From Verrucomicrobiota bacterium (lineage in GTDB: Bacteria; Verrucomicrobiota; Verrucomicrobiia; Opitutales; Opitutaceae), in the NCBI GenBank assembly GCA_023443455.1, contig JAEZUE010000107.1:1-64000 (forward strand): DNA of 64,000 nt, read 5' to 3'. A program made the position numbers and the translations under genes. This document shows positions 8,324 through 16,341 of the stretch, piece after piece; positions within the stretch are counted from its first letter, which is position 1, and every line of letters begins with the position of its first letter. The notes under the pieces were generated by a model. The model searched no databases and was not told the origin of the DNA. It worked only from the letters and a program-made list of their open reading frames with translations.

Positions 8324-9591
8324 TTTTCAGAGCCGCCACCACCCTGTTCGCAGTCGTCCTGACCTTGCGCTGCGAGGCGTCCAACCTCGCGCCCGCAACC
8401 GCGCAGCCCGAAGCCGCCGCCCCGCCGACGCCTGCCGTGCATCAGGCCACCGCCCCCGAGCGGGCCGCCGAGCCGGAAAGTTCGCCCGACGAGATCGCGC
8501 GCAGCCTGCTCTCCCTCGCCCAGAAACGCCTGGAGAACCAGGACCCCGAGTCGGCGGAGGCCGCCTACACCGAGGTGCTGAACCTACCGACCAGCGATGC
8601 CGTGACCGAGGACGCCCTGCTGCTCTACGCTCGCTTCCTCCGCGATACACGCCGGCCGACCCGTGCGGCCGCGACCTACGAAAAGTTCCTGTCCTCGTTT
8701 CCATCCAGCAAGCAGGCTTCGAACGTCCTGATCGAACTCGGAAGGACACTACGCGAACTCGGCGCCTTCAACACCGCCTTGGCGCGTTTCTACGCCGTGT
8801 TGAACTCGAGCCTCGCCGTTTTGCCCAGCGACATCGAGCGCTACCGCGAGCAAACCCAGATCGCCAAATTCGAGATCGCCGACACCTTCTACCAGCAAGG
8901 CGACTACGCCTCGGCGGTGAAATTCTTCGGCCGCGTGAAACTGCTCGATCTGCCGCCCGAGGTGCGTGCCCGAGCTGCGTTCCGCGAGGCCTATGCATTC
9001 TTCCTCGATGGCAAGCTCGACCAAGCGGTGGTCAGCCTCCGCGCCTTCCTGGGCAACTACCCGCACCACGAATTCACCCAGGAGAGCCGCTACCTGCTCT
9101 GCCTCGCCCTGCGCCGCATGGGGCGCACCCAAGAAGCGCTCAGTGAAACGCTGACGCTCCTGCGCACCGCCCAGGCGGGAGCCGGGGAAGACCAAGCCCA
9201 ATGGACCTATTGGCAACGGCGCACGGGCAACCAGCTCGCGAACGACTTCTACGAGCAGGGCGACTTCAACGCGGCGCTCACCATCTACCAGACGCTCGCT
9301 GAATTGAGGTCCACGCCCGCGTGGCGTTGGCCTGCCCTCTATCAGATCGGACTTTGCTACGAACGGCTGCGCCAACCCGGCCGCGCCACCGGCGTCTACC
9401 GCGACATCCTCGCCGAATTCGACGCCGCCAAGACTGTGGGCAGCACGGTCGACGCCACCACCGCCGAGGTCCGCGACATGGCGGAATGGCGTTTGGGCCA
9501 AATCGATTGGACCCACGAAGTGGATCGCTCGATCCAGTCGTTCAGCAGCAACGGCGGCGGGGCGAATCCCGCCGTGCAAAGCCTCAACTGA
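8320..9591 (+). CDS. Periplasmic tetratricopeptide-repeat protein
   Basis: This 423-aa protein has a signal peptide (TTLFAVVLTLRCEA), an Ala/Pro linker, then at least seven TPR-like helical pairs. Examples are AEAAYTEVL, RAAATYEKFLSSFPSSKQA, QGDYASAVKFFGRV, KLDQAVVSLRAFLGNYP, QGDFNAALTIYQTL and RATGVYRDILAEF. The spacing resembles BamD/YbgF-type repeats used as protein scaffolds in the envelope. It starts inside the stop of the preceding gene. A dispersed repeat begins 7 bases after its stop, so the operon probably ends here. Confidence 0.88.
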   Translation: MIFRAATTLFAVVLTLRCEASNLAPATAQPEAAAPPTPAVHQATAPERAAEPESSPDEIARSLLSLAQKRLENQDPESAEAAYTEVLNLPTSDAVTEDALLLYARFLRDTRRPTRAAATYEKFLSSFPSSKQASNVLIELGRTLRELGAFNTALARFYAVLNSSLAVLPSDIERYREQTQIAKFEIADTFYQQGDYASAVKFFGRVKLLDLPPEVRARAAFREAYAFFLDGKLDQAVVSLRAFLGNYPHHEFTQESRYLLCLALRRMGRTQEALSETLTLLRTAQAGAGEDQAQWTYWQRRTGNQLANDFYEQGDFNAALTIYQTLAELRSTPAWRWPALYQIGLCYERLRQPGRATGVYRDILAEFDAAKTVGSTVDATTAEVRDMAEWRLGQIDWTHEVDRSIQSFSSNGGGANPAVQSLN

Positions 9592-9597
9592 GCCAAC

Positions 9598-9740
9598 GAT
9601 GCGGTCCAGAGGCGAGCGTCGAGGGACGAGCGCCAAACCATCGGTGCGAGCTTCCAGCACGAGTGTTTCGCTCGATCTCCTCCGTGATCGGTCCCTCGAT
9701 GCTCGTCACTCGACCGCATGCTTGAGGCTGAGACGGTCCG
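9598..9740 (+). repeat. Dispersed intergenic repeat, copy A
   Basis: This is the first of four related copies in the window. It matches 51370-51522 almost base for base along the segments GGCGAGCGTCGAGGGACGAG, CGCCAAACCATCGGT, GCTTCCAGCACGAGTG, GATCGG and CTCGTCACTCG. The ends carry imperfect inverted arms built on GTCGAG and CGTCGAGGG, so the element could fold into a long hairpin or be MITE-like. It lies directly downstream of the TPR gene stop. Confidence 0.8.
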
Positions 9741-9790
9741 TCGTTCCTACATTCTTGTTACGCCACCGCCGAAGTGCGCAAAACAGCGCA

Positions 9791-9814
9791 GTGCTGTCTA
9801 TTTTTCGACAGCAC
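9791..9814. other. Perfect hairpin upstream of the coiled-coil gene
   Basis: GTGCTGTC and GACAGCAC form a perfect 8-bp stem around the loop TATTTTTC. A second inverted repeat, CTGATC-N6-GATCAG, follows at 9826-9843 and overlaps the start region of the next gene. Neither has a T-tract on the plus strand. They may be operator sites or leader structure. Confidence 0.4.
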
Positions 9815-9853
9815 CCACTCCTCACCTGATCGATTGTGATCAGCGCTCAGATT

Positions 9854-10291
9854 ATGCTCTACAGCCAGCATTCTCCGCGCCTAGATGCCGGCATGCGCGA
9901 AGTTTTGGAGCGTCACCAGCGGATTTGCGACGACCTGTACCAACTCGCCCTCGACGAGAACCGTTACCTGCTCGAAAAGAAACGCCCGTTCGGTCCGGAC
10001 CTTCTGGAGCGTCGGCAGGCATTGCTCGATCGGCTGACAACCAATCTCGACGCGTTGAAACAAGCGATGCAACCGGCCCCGGGCGAAGCGAGAGACCTCG
10101 CCGAGCTGAAGGAACGCATTCGCCAGAGAATCCTGCAGATCATTCACCTCGACCGGGAGAACGAGAAGCTGATCCTTCGCTTCAGTCTGCAAAGCCGTGG
10201 AGGCCCGGCCACGCCCCAGCCCAGCGCACCGCCGCCTCCTTCGAGCATCGCGAAGCTGTACGGCAGAGTGCTGCCACCCGGATCGCACTGA
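9854..10291 (+). CDS. Coiled-coil protein, possibly FlgN-like
   Basis: The product is 145 aa from ATG 9854, or 151 aa from a GTG at 9836. It is mostly helical, with two long amphipathic stretches (REVLERHQRICDDLYQLALD and DLAELKERIRQRILQIIHLD) and a Pro-rich tail. The pattern of a helix followed by ERRQALLDRLTTNLDALKQ is reminiscent of flagellar chaperone FlgN, but this is weak. No other domain is recognised. It stands alone between a dispersed repeat and the convergent glnII gene. Confidence 0.65.
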   Translation: MLYSQHSPRLDAGMREVLERHQRICDDLYQLALDENRYLLEKKRPFGPDLLERRQALLDRLTTNLDALKQAMQPAPGEARDLAELKERIRQRILQIIHLDRENEKLILRFSLQSRGGPATPQPSAPPPPSSIAKLYGRVLPPGSH

Positions 10292-10447
10292 ACCGCAAGC
10301 GGCCAATTGCCGCAGAGCGATCCAGCCGGGCTTCGTCGGCGTTTCGATCTTCGATGCTCGAACGATGGGCCTTGGCAGCCGATGCCATGGCGTGAAACTT
10401 CCGGGCCAGCGGTCACCCGCCACACCCCGACGGCTTTGCAGACAAAA

Positions 10448-10475
10448 AAACGCCAGCCCCTGCGGGCTGGCGTTT
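10448..10475 (-). terminator. Intrinsic terminator after glnII
   Basis: A perfect 12-bp stem (arms AAACGCCAGCCC and GGGCTGGCGTTT, loop CTGC) ends 21 bases past the glnII stop. On the minus strand it runs into an unbroken T run, from the seven A bases at 10444-10450. This is a textbook rho-independent terminator. Confidence 0.93.
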
Positions 10476-10496
10476 GAAGTGTTTCCTCAACGCAAA

Positions 10497-11531
10497 TCAG
10501 GCGGTCGGAACCGACTGGATCGTCTTGAGAATGCGGCCGGCCACGAGATACGGGTCGGCGGCCGAGTTCGGCCGGCGATCCTCGAGGTAGCCCTTGTAAC
10601 CGTTGTTCACGAACGCATGCGGGATGCGAACCGAGGAACCACGATCGGCGACACCATAGGAGAACTTGTCGATGGACTGGGTCTCGTGGAGACCAGTGAG
10701 GCGGAGGTGGTTCTCCGGGCCATAAACGGCGATATGCTCGTCCATGTTCTTGGCGAACGCCGCCATGAGGGCCTCGAAGTAGGCCTTGCCGCCGACTTCG
10801 CGCATGTGCTTGGTCGAGAAGTTCGAGTGCATGCCCGAGCCGTTCCAGTCGAGCGGGGCGTTGAACGCGCCGGCGATCGGCTTGCAGCGGAACTCGACGT
10901 CGATGCCGTACTGTTCGCAGAGGCGAATGAGGATATAGCGGGCGACCCACATCTGGTCGGCGGCGCTCTTCGAGCCCTTGCCGAAGATCTGGAACTCCCA
11001 CTGGCCCTTGGCGACCTCGGCATTGATGCCCTCGAGGTTGATGCCGGCATCCAAGCAGATGTCGATGTGCTCCTCGACGATCTGGCGGGCGACATCACCG
11101 ACATTGGCGTAGCCGACGCCGGTGTAGTACGGGCCCTGGGGGGCGGGGAAACCGCCTTCGGGGAAGCCGAGCGGACGACCGTCCTGATAAAGGAAGTACT
11201 CCTGCTCGAAGCCGAACCAGGTATCCGCATCGTCCGGAACGGTGGCGCGGGAGTTGGAGGGATGAACCTCACCGGTGTGGAGGTAGGTCTCGCACATCAC
11301 GAGCACGCCATTGCGACGGGTCGAGTCCGGGAAAACGGCCACCGGCTTGAGGGTGATGTCCGAGCTCTTGCCTTCGGCCTGACGGGTGGAGCTGCCATCG
11401 AAACCCCAGTTCGGAAGGTCCTCGAGCTTCGGGAAACTGTCGAATTCCTTGATTTGGGTCTTGCTGCGCAGGTTCGCCATCGGGGTGTACCCGTCGAGCC
11501 AGATGTATTCCAGTTTGTACTTGGTGGCCAT
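10497..11531 (-). CDS. glnII: Glutamine synthetase type II (eukaryotic type)
   Basis: This enzyme makes glutamine from glutamate, ammonia and ATP. The product is 344 aa, the length of GSII rather than the 470-aa bacterial GSI. It begins with a beta-grasp region (YKLEYIWLDGY ... NWGFDGSSTRQAEG). The active-site segments FGFEQEYFL, NAEVAKGQWEFQI, NGSGMHSNFSTK and RGSSVRIPHAF follow. ATG 11531 starts exactly at the conserved N terminus. GSII lacks the adenylylation loop of GSI, so control is expected at transcription. A near-perfect sigma-54 promoter is present at 11626-11641 and a strong terminator follows. With amt and the NtrC-like gene this forms a nitrogen-assimilation set. Confidence 0.97.
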   Translation of the reverse strand: MATKYKLEYIWLDGYTPMANLRSKTQIKEFDSFPKLEDLPNWGFDGSSTRQAEGKSSDITLKPVAVFPDSTRRNGVLVMCETYLHTGEVHPSNSRATVPDDADTWFGFEQEYFLYQDGRPLGFPEGGFPAPQGPYYTGVGYANVGDVARQIVEEHIDICLDAGINLEGINAEVAKGQWEFQIFGKGSKSAADQMWVARYILIRLCEQYGIDVEFRCKPIAGAFNAPLDWNGSGMHSNFSTKHMREVGGKAYFEALMAAFAKNMDEHIAVYGPENHLRLTGLHETQSIDKFSYGVADRGSSVRIPHAFVNNGYKGYLEDRRPNSAADPYLVAGRILKTIQSVPTA

Positions 11532-11625
11532 TTGGAGGTGGTGAGGTGTTTGGTGAGAAAACGCTTCGAACCGAGGTCGCTTTTCACCGAGATGAAAGGC
11601 GTTCCGGGAAACTGGGCGGTTCTGA

Positions 11626-11641
11626 GCAAAAGCGGTGCCAG
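11626..11641 (-). promoter_or_regulatory. Sigma-54 promoter of glnII
   Basis: The minus strand reads CTGGCACCGCTTTTGC. This matches the consensus TGGCAC-N5-TTGC at all ten fixed positions with correct spacing. Transcription would begin near 11614, leaving a leader of about 83 bases. It points away from the mini-kinase gene that starts at 11742 on the plus strand. Confidence 0.88.
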
Positions 11642-11741
11642 TGAAAAGGAAAAACTCGACGAGTTGGCCCGTTCGTCGCCGCGAATCCGCCAACGCCAAG
11701 CTTGTCAGTTCGGGCCAATCCGCCGACCTTTCGCGCGACCC

Positions 11742-12173
11742 ATGCAGGACGTCAAAGACACCCCCCGCGCACTCGTACGCATCAGCTTCGACGGCCGAGT
11801 GCAGAAGACCTTCCGGGGCCACATGGCCCGGGAGCGCTTCGAGAACGAGGTCCGGGTCCTCCGGCACCTCGCCGACCGGGGCTGCGATTTCGTCCCGAAG
11901 CTGCTCGAATCCGTCCCCGACGAGATGAAGATCGTCACCACCAACTGCGGTCAACGGGTCGACCACCTCTCGCCCGACCGGATGAAGGAGATCTACGACT
12001 CGCTTCTCACTTTCGGCGTACGCCACCAGGATGCGGTGCTGCGCAACATCACCTACGACCGCCGGGAGGGCCGGTTCTGCGTGATCGACTTCGAATTCGC
12101 CCAGCTCCTGCACGCCCCGCACCTTTCGCCGCCCCCACCGTTGCCCGACGCGCCCCGCAAGCCCGGCTACTGA
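11742..12173 (+). CDS. Minimal protein-kinase-fold protein
   Basis: Only 143 aa long, it nonetheless shows the key kinase-fold residues in order. They are K22 (VQK, possible VAIK lysine), E36 in the FENEVRVLRHL helix, H95-Q-D97 with N102 (catalytic loop HxDxxxxN), and D116-F-E (DFG-like). There is no C-lobe beyond this, only a Pro-rich tail. This resembles the small Bud32/RIO-like or lipopolysaccharide-kinase-like folds. It is separated by 9 bases from a PP2C phosphatase gene, so a kinase/phosphatase switch is plausible. ATG 11742 is the start that keeps the conserved block intact; the open frame further upstream runs antisense to glnII. Activity is not shown. Confidence 0.75.
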   Translation: MQDVKDTPRALVRISFDGRVQKTFRGHMARERFENEVRVLRHLADRGCDFVPKLLESVPDEMKIVTTNCGQRVDHLSPDRMKEIYDSLLTFGVRHQDAVLRNITYDRREGRFCVIDFEFAQLLHAPHLSPPPPLPDAPRKPGY

Positions 12174-12182
12174 CAGCGCCCC

Positions 12183-13040
12183 ATGTCCACCCATCCCGAA
12201 ACCACCCCACCCCGCCCGCTCGAGGTCCACTGGTCCGGCATGACCCACCGAGGCCGGATTCGCAGCAACAACGAAGACGCCTTCCTCGCGCTGGCGATCG
12301 ACGGGCACGGCGTGCACCATCTGGGCAAGATCGGCGAGTCCTCTCTCGAGCGCTCCGATTTCATCTTCGCCGTCAGCGACGGCATGGGCGGCGCCAACGC
12401 CGGCGAATTCGCCAGCCGCATCGCCGTCGACCGCATCACCCGCCTGATGGCGCGCAACCTGCGCATCGCGGCCCAGGGCATCGACGCGGGCTTTTCCGAC
12501 ATCCTTTCCGAACTGTTCTCCCAAATCCACCAGGACCTTCTCCACCTCGGGTTCAGCTACGAGGAATGCTCCGGCATGGGCGCCACCCTCAGCCTCGGTT
12601 GGCTGACGCCGGGCTGGCTGTATTTCGCGCACGTGGGCGACAGCCGCATCTACTACCTCCCGGCCTCGGGTGGGTTGACCCAGCTCACCCACGACCACAC
12701 CCACGTGGGCTGGCAACGGCGGACCGGCAAGATCAACGAACGCGAGGCCCGCAACCACCCGGGACGAGTCTCCCTCCAACAAGCACTCGGGGCGGGCTAC
12801 CAGATCCTCGACCCGCACGTCGGGGCCGTTTCGGTACAGGAGGGCGACCGGCTGCTGTTTTGCACCGACGGCCTGGTCGACGGGATCTGGGACCGCCGGC
12901 TCGAGGAGGCCATCCGGCAACCGACCGCGGCGGAGGCCGCCCACCCGCCGGCGAAACGCCTCGTCGAGGAGGCCATCCCGGGTTCCCGGGACAACGTCAC
13001 CGCGATCGTGGTCGAGCTCGAGGCACCGCCCCGAGACTGA
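12183..13040 (+). CDS. PP2C-family serine/threonine phosphatase
   Basis: The 285-aa product carries the PP2C motifs in order: RSNNEDAF, FAVSDGMGGANAGEFAS, SGMGATLSLGWL, YFAHVGDSRIYYL, LTQLTHDHT, RLLFCTDGLVDGI and PGSRDNVTAIVV. The acidic residues that hold the two metal ions are all present. These enzymes remove phosphate from Ser/Thr and are usually paired with Hanks-type kinases. Here the only neighbouring kinase candidate is the 143-aa mini-kinase 9 bases upstream. The protein is soluble with no membrane segment. Confidence 0.95.
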   Translation: MSTHPETTPPRPLEVHWSGMTHRGRIRSNNEDAFLALAIDGHGVHHLGKIGESSLERSDFIFAVSDGMGGANAGEFASRIAVDRITRLMARNLRIAAQGIDAGFSDILSELFSQIHQDLLHLGFSYEECSGMGATLSLGWLTPGWLYFAHVGDSRIYYLPASGGLTQLTHDHTHVGWQRRTGKINEREARNHPGRVSLQQALGAGYQILDPHVGAVSVQEGDRLLFCTDGLVDGIWDRRLEEAIRQPTAAEAAHPPAKRLVEEAIPGSRDNVTAIVVELEAPPRD

Positions 13041-13071
13041 GGCGGCACGCTCCGTGCAGGAAGCCCGGACG

Positions 13072-13446
13072 ATGCCATTGCTCTTCGTCTACGGAACCCT
13101 CAAACGCGGCTGCCGGAACCACCGGGAGCTCGCCGGGCAACGATTCCTCGGTGAAGCCGAGATCGGTCCAGGCTGGGCGCTCCATGATCTCGGCGCGTAC
13201 CCCGGATTGGTCGAAGCCGCCGACGCGCCGGCTCCAATTCCGGGCGAACTGTGGGAGGTCGATGACGGGGCTCTGCGACGGCTCGACCGCTTCGAGGGTG
13301 TCGACGAGGGCCTCTACCGCCGGATCGCTGTCCCGCTCCGCAGCCCTCGCGAAACCTCCGCCGAATGCTATGTCTTCGCCCGCGACTGCAGCAGTGCACC
13401 ACGCATCGTCGGCGGGTGGCGGGAGCAAGCCCCGACACGCCCCTGA
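13072..13446 (+). CDS. Gamma-glutamylcyclotransferase-like protein
   Basis: This 124-aa protein has the AIG2/GGCT fold signature. There is an N-terminal strand with the substrate-loop motif FVYGTLKRG, then GWALHDLGAYPGLVE, PGELWEV and a catalytic-type Glu in RLDRFEGVDEGLYRR. Members cleave gamma-glutamyl amines or release 5-oxoproline, but substrates vary. ATG 13072 is chosen over an upstream GTG at 13054. It lies 31 bases after the PP2C gene and may be co-transcribed. Confidence 0.88.
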   Translation: MPLLFVYGTLKRGCRNHRELAGQRFLGEAEIGPGWALHDLGAYPGLVEAADAPAPIPGELWEVDDGALRRLDRFEGVDEGLYRRIAVPLRSPRETSAECYVFARDCSSAPRIVGGWREQAPTRP

Positions 13447-13503
13447 AAACAGGGAAAGGGCTTGCGTTTCCCGGGGAGGAAAGAGGCTATTGCGCGCTTC
13501 GCC

Positions 13504-15132
13504 GTGTCCGACGCCAACCGATCAGGAGAAAAACGCCCAAACCGCTACCGCTGGCTGGTATTGCTGGCCCTTGCCTCGGTCTTTCTGTTCTTCGTGGCCC
13601 GTTTCCGCGCCCCCGGGAAAGGCTTCACGACGCTGATCAACTTCGGCGCGGCCCACGCCTCCCGCTATCTCCCGGAAGTGTCCCCCGAGTCCACGTTCTT
13701 CACTCCGGACTCGGACGGCTACGACTCCCAATGGTACGCCCAGCTCGCGCTCGAGCCCGACCTAAGGGACCCGCGTCTGGAACACGCGATCGACAACCTT
13801 CCCTACCGCGCCCGCCGTATTCTATTTTGTTGGACCGCGTATGTGCTCGGGATGGGCCAACCACGCTGGATCCTCGAGGCGTTCGCCCTCCAGAACGTGG
13901 TCTGCTGGCTGCTGCTCGGCTGGCTGCTGCTGCGCTGGCTCCCGCCAACCGACTGGGGCAACGTCCTGCGCTGGTTCTTCGTGCAGTTCTCCTTCGGCAT
14001 GGCCTTCAGCATCCGCGGCGCCCTGGTCGACGGCCCGAGCCTGCTGCTCATCGCCTCGGGAGTGGCTCTGCTCGAGACCGGGCGTCCATGGTTGGCCGCA
14101 CTCACGCTGGGTGTTTCCGGCCTCGGCAAGGAAACCTGCATCCTGTCGGGCGCGGCGCTGCTCGAGCCCAGACCGGTTCGCGACCTGGGAGGCTGGATGA
14201 AGACCGCCGCCCGCGGGCTGCTCGTCGCCGCCCCGCTGCTGCTCTGGACCAGCTATATCATCTGGATTTTCGGCTCGGGCGGAACCGACGCCGGATCCCG
14301 CAACTTCGCGCTCCCGTTCGCCGAGTTCTGGAACAAGGCCGAGACCAGCTTTCGGGAACTCGTGTCCGATCCCCCAGTTTTCAGTTACGCCCTCGGCGGC
14401 GCGCTCACGGTCGTCTCCCTCGCCACCCAACTGCTGTTCTTTGCACTCCGCCCGCGCTGGAGCGACCCGTGGTGGCGGATCGGAGCGGCCTATTGCATCC
14501 TCATGGCGGTACTGGGGGAATCCGTCTGGGAAGGCTACCCCAGCGCCGCCGCTCGGGTGCTGCTCCCCATGCTGCTGGCCTTCAACCTCTCGGTCCCAAA
14601 AGGCCCGCGCTGGTGGGCCGTACTGCTGCTCGGGAACGCCACCCTGATCAGCACCCCGAACTTCGTGCGCCTACCCATCGGCCTTGAACCGACCGTGCTC
14701 TCCGCTCCGCAGCGCCTGCTCGCCGCCGCAGACGGCACGCCGCAGATCGCGATCGAACTCGCCGGCCCGTGGTACCATTCCGAGGCCTCCCTCGGCGACA
14801 CCTGGCGATGGACCGGTGGCGCGGTCGAGATTGTCGTCCGCAGCGAGCACGACAGGGAAGTCGAGGCCACACTCTCCTTCGGGCTGAATTGCCGTACGGA
14901 ACGAACCATCACAGTCGCGGTCGGCAACCACCTGATCTGGGAAGGCACGGCCACACCGAGGCGACAGGAAGTCGCCGCCGAAGGCATCAAACTCGTCCCC
15001 GGCGAGACCCGCATCCGCATCGCTTCCGATGTCGGAGCCGGCGTCTTCACCGACAGCTCGGATCGGCGACCGCTCGATTTCCGTGTCCTGGACCTCTCGC
15101 TCGGTATCCGGGAGATCGCCACATCGCCCTGA
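13504..15132 (+). CDS. Polytopic membrane protein, probable surface-glycan assembly
   Basis: The product is 542 aa from GTG 13504 and has about ten membrane helices. An early extracytoplasmic loop contains DSDGYDSQWYAQLA, a motif typical of GT-C-like membrane glycosyltransferase proteins where acidic residues bind the sugar donor. Residues from about 395 form a soluble beta-rich domain (IAIELAGPWYHSE ... VLDLSLGIREI). The start is uncertain because a TTG at 13462 is also in frame. It lies 18 bases before a GT4 glycosyltransferase gene and near a polyprenyl sugar transferase, which supports a role in polysaccharide assembly. The exact reaction is unknown. Confidence 0.72.
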   Translation: MSDANRSGEKRPNRYRWLVLLALASVFLFFVARFRAPGKGFTTLINFGAAHASRYLPEVSPESTFFTPDSDGYDSQWYAQLALEPDLRDPRLEHAIDNLPYRARRILFCWTAYVLGMGQPRWILEAFALQNVVCWLLLGWLLLRWLPPTDWGNVLRWFFVQFSFGMAFSIRGALVDGPSLLLIASGVALLETGRPWLAALTLGVSGLGKETCILSGAALLEPRPVRDLGGWMKTAARGLLVAAPLLLWTSYIIWIFGSGGTDAGSRNFALPFAEFWNKAETSFRELVSDPPVFSYALGGALTVVSLATQLLFFALRPRWSDPWWRIGAAYCILMAVLGESVWEGYPSAAARVLLPMLLAFNLSVPKGPRWWAVLLLGNATLISTPNFVRLPIGLEPTVLSAPQRLLAAADGTPQIAIELAGPWYHSEASLGDTWRWTGGAVEIVVRSEHDREVEATLSFGLNCRTERTITVAVGNHLIWEGTATPRRQEVAAEGIKLVPGETRIRIASDVGAGVFTDSSDRRPLDFRVLDLSLGIREIATSP

Positions 15133-15150
15133 ACCCGATCCCGCCCCGGC

Positions 15151-16317
15151 ATGCTCCTGGTCGATCTCACCCACACGAGCCACACTCCGGCCAACACCGG
15201 CATCCAGCGTCTCGCCCGCAGCCTGTTTGGCGCCTTGTCCCGCCAGACACCGACCACGCCGGTCTGCCTCGATCCCTACGCCCGAGCATGGCGTCCGCTC
15301 GACTCCACGGAAAATGCCATCGCGTCGGGGCAGACGCCGGTCGGCAAGCACCGCGGCTCGAAGTGGACGACCACGCAGAAATTGCGCGGATGGGCGGCGC
15401 GCGCGTTCGGTTCGCCGCCCCTCCTTCCTGAATACGACGGCTTCGTTTGTCCCGAGCTCTTTTCCCCCGCCGTGGCGCGAAGCCTGCCCGGACTCTTCGC
15501 TCGAACCACCGGGCCGAGAGTCGCATTCTTCTTCGACGCCATCCCCCTCACCCACCCCGAATACACACCCGCCAAAACCGTCGCCCGTTTTCCGGGCTTC
15601 ATGCAGGAACTGCTGCAGTTCGACGGGGTCGCGGCGATCTCCCAAACCAGTGCCGACGCCCTGACCGGCTACTGGCACTGGCTCGGCATTCGGGACCACC
15701 CGGAAGTGACCGTCGTGCCCCTCGGAGCCGACATCGCAGCCGAGGCTTCGCCGATCCCCGACTCCGAAATGCCGCAGATGCTCTGCGTCAGCTCGATCGA
15801 GGGCCGGAAAAACCACCTCGCGCTCCTTGAGGCAGCGGAACGGCTCTGGCGCGAAGGCCTGCGTTTCGAACTCCGCCTCGTCGGCCTGCCCCGGCCGGAA
15901 ACCGCACAGGCCGCGCTCGCCGCGATCGACCGGCTGAAGGCGGAAGGACACCCCCTGCGATTCGACGGCGTTCTCGACGAGCCCGCGTTGCGGCAGGCAT
16001 GGCGCGAATGCAGCTTCTCCGTCTATCCCTCGCTCACCGAAGGCTTCGGGCTCCCCGTAATCGAAAGCCTGGCACGCGGCCGCCCCTGCATTTGCGCGGC
16101 GAGCGGAGCCACCGGCGAGCTTGTCGCCGGCGGGGGTTGCATCGGTGTACAGCCGGCGGATGCCGGCAGCTTCGCCACGGCGATACGCAGCCTGCTCACC
16201 TCCGAAACGGAACTGCGGCGCCTCGGAGCGGAGGCCGGCAGACGACCAGTACCCTCATGGGACGACTGCGCGACACGCTTGCGGCAATGGATGTCGACGC
16301 TGCCCCGGAGGCCGTGA
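15151..16317 (+). CDS. Glycosyltransferase, GT4 family
   Basis: The 388-aa product has a two-lobed GT-B layout. The N-terminal half begins with LLVDLTHTSHTPANTGIQRL, seen in glycosyltransferases that bind at the start of the GT-B lobe. The C-terminal half has VSSIEGRKNHLALLEAAERL, then RFDGVLDEPALRQAWREC. The family signature SVYPSLTEGFGLPVIESLARG follows, with its E-x7-E donor site. It transfers a sugar from an activated nucleotide donor in the cytoplasm. It follows the membrane glycan protein by 18 bases and converges on the sugar transferase gene. Confidence 0.92.
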   Translation: MLLVDLTHTSHTPANTGIQRLARSLFGALSRQTPTTPVCLDPYARAWRPLDSTENAIASGQTPVGKHRGSKWTTTQKLRGWAARAFGSPPLLPEYDGFVCPELFSPAVARSLPGLFARTTGPRVAFFFDAIPLTHPEYTPAKTVARFPGFMQELLQFDGVAAISQTSADALTGYWHWLGIRDHPEVTVVPLGADIAAEASPIPDSEMPQMLCVSSIEGRKNHLALLEAAERLWREGLRFELRLVGLPRPETAQAALAAIDRLKAEGHPLRFDGVLDEPALRQAWRECSFSVYPSLTEGFGLPVIESLARGRPCICAASGATGELVAGGGCIGVQPADAGSFATAIRSLLTSETELRRLGAEAGRRPVPSWDDCATRLRQWMSTLPRRP

Positions 16318-16341
16318 CCGCCGCGCGGCGGTGCACTCCGC

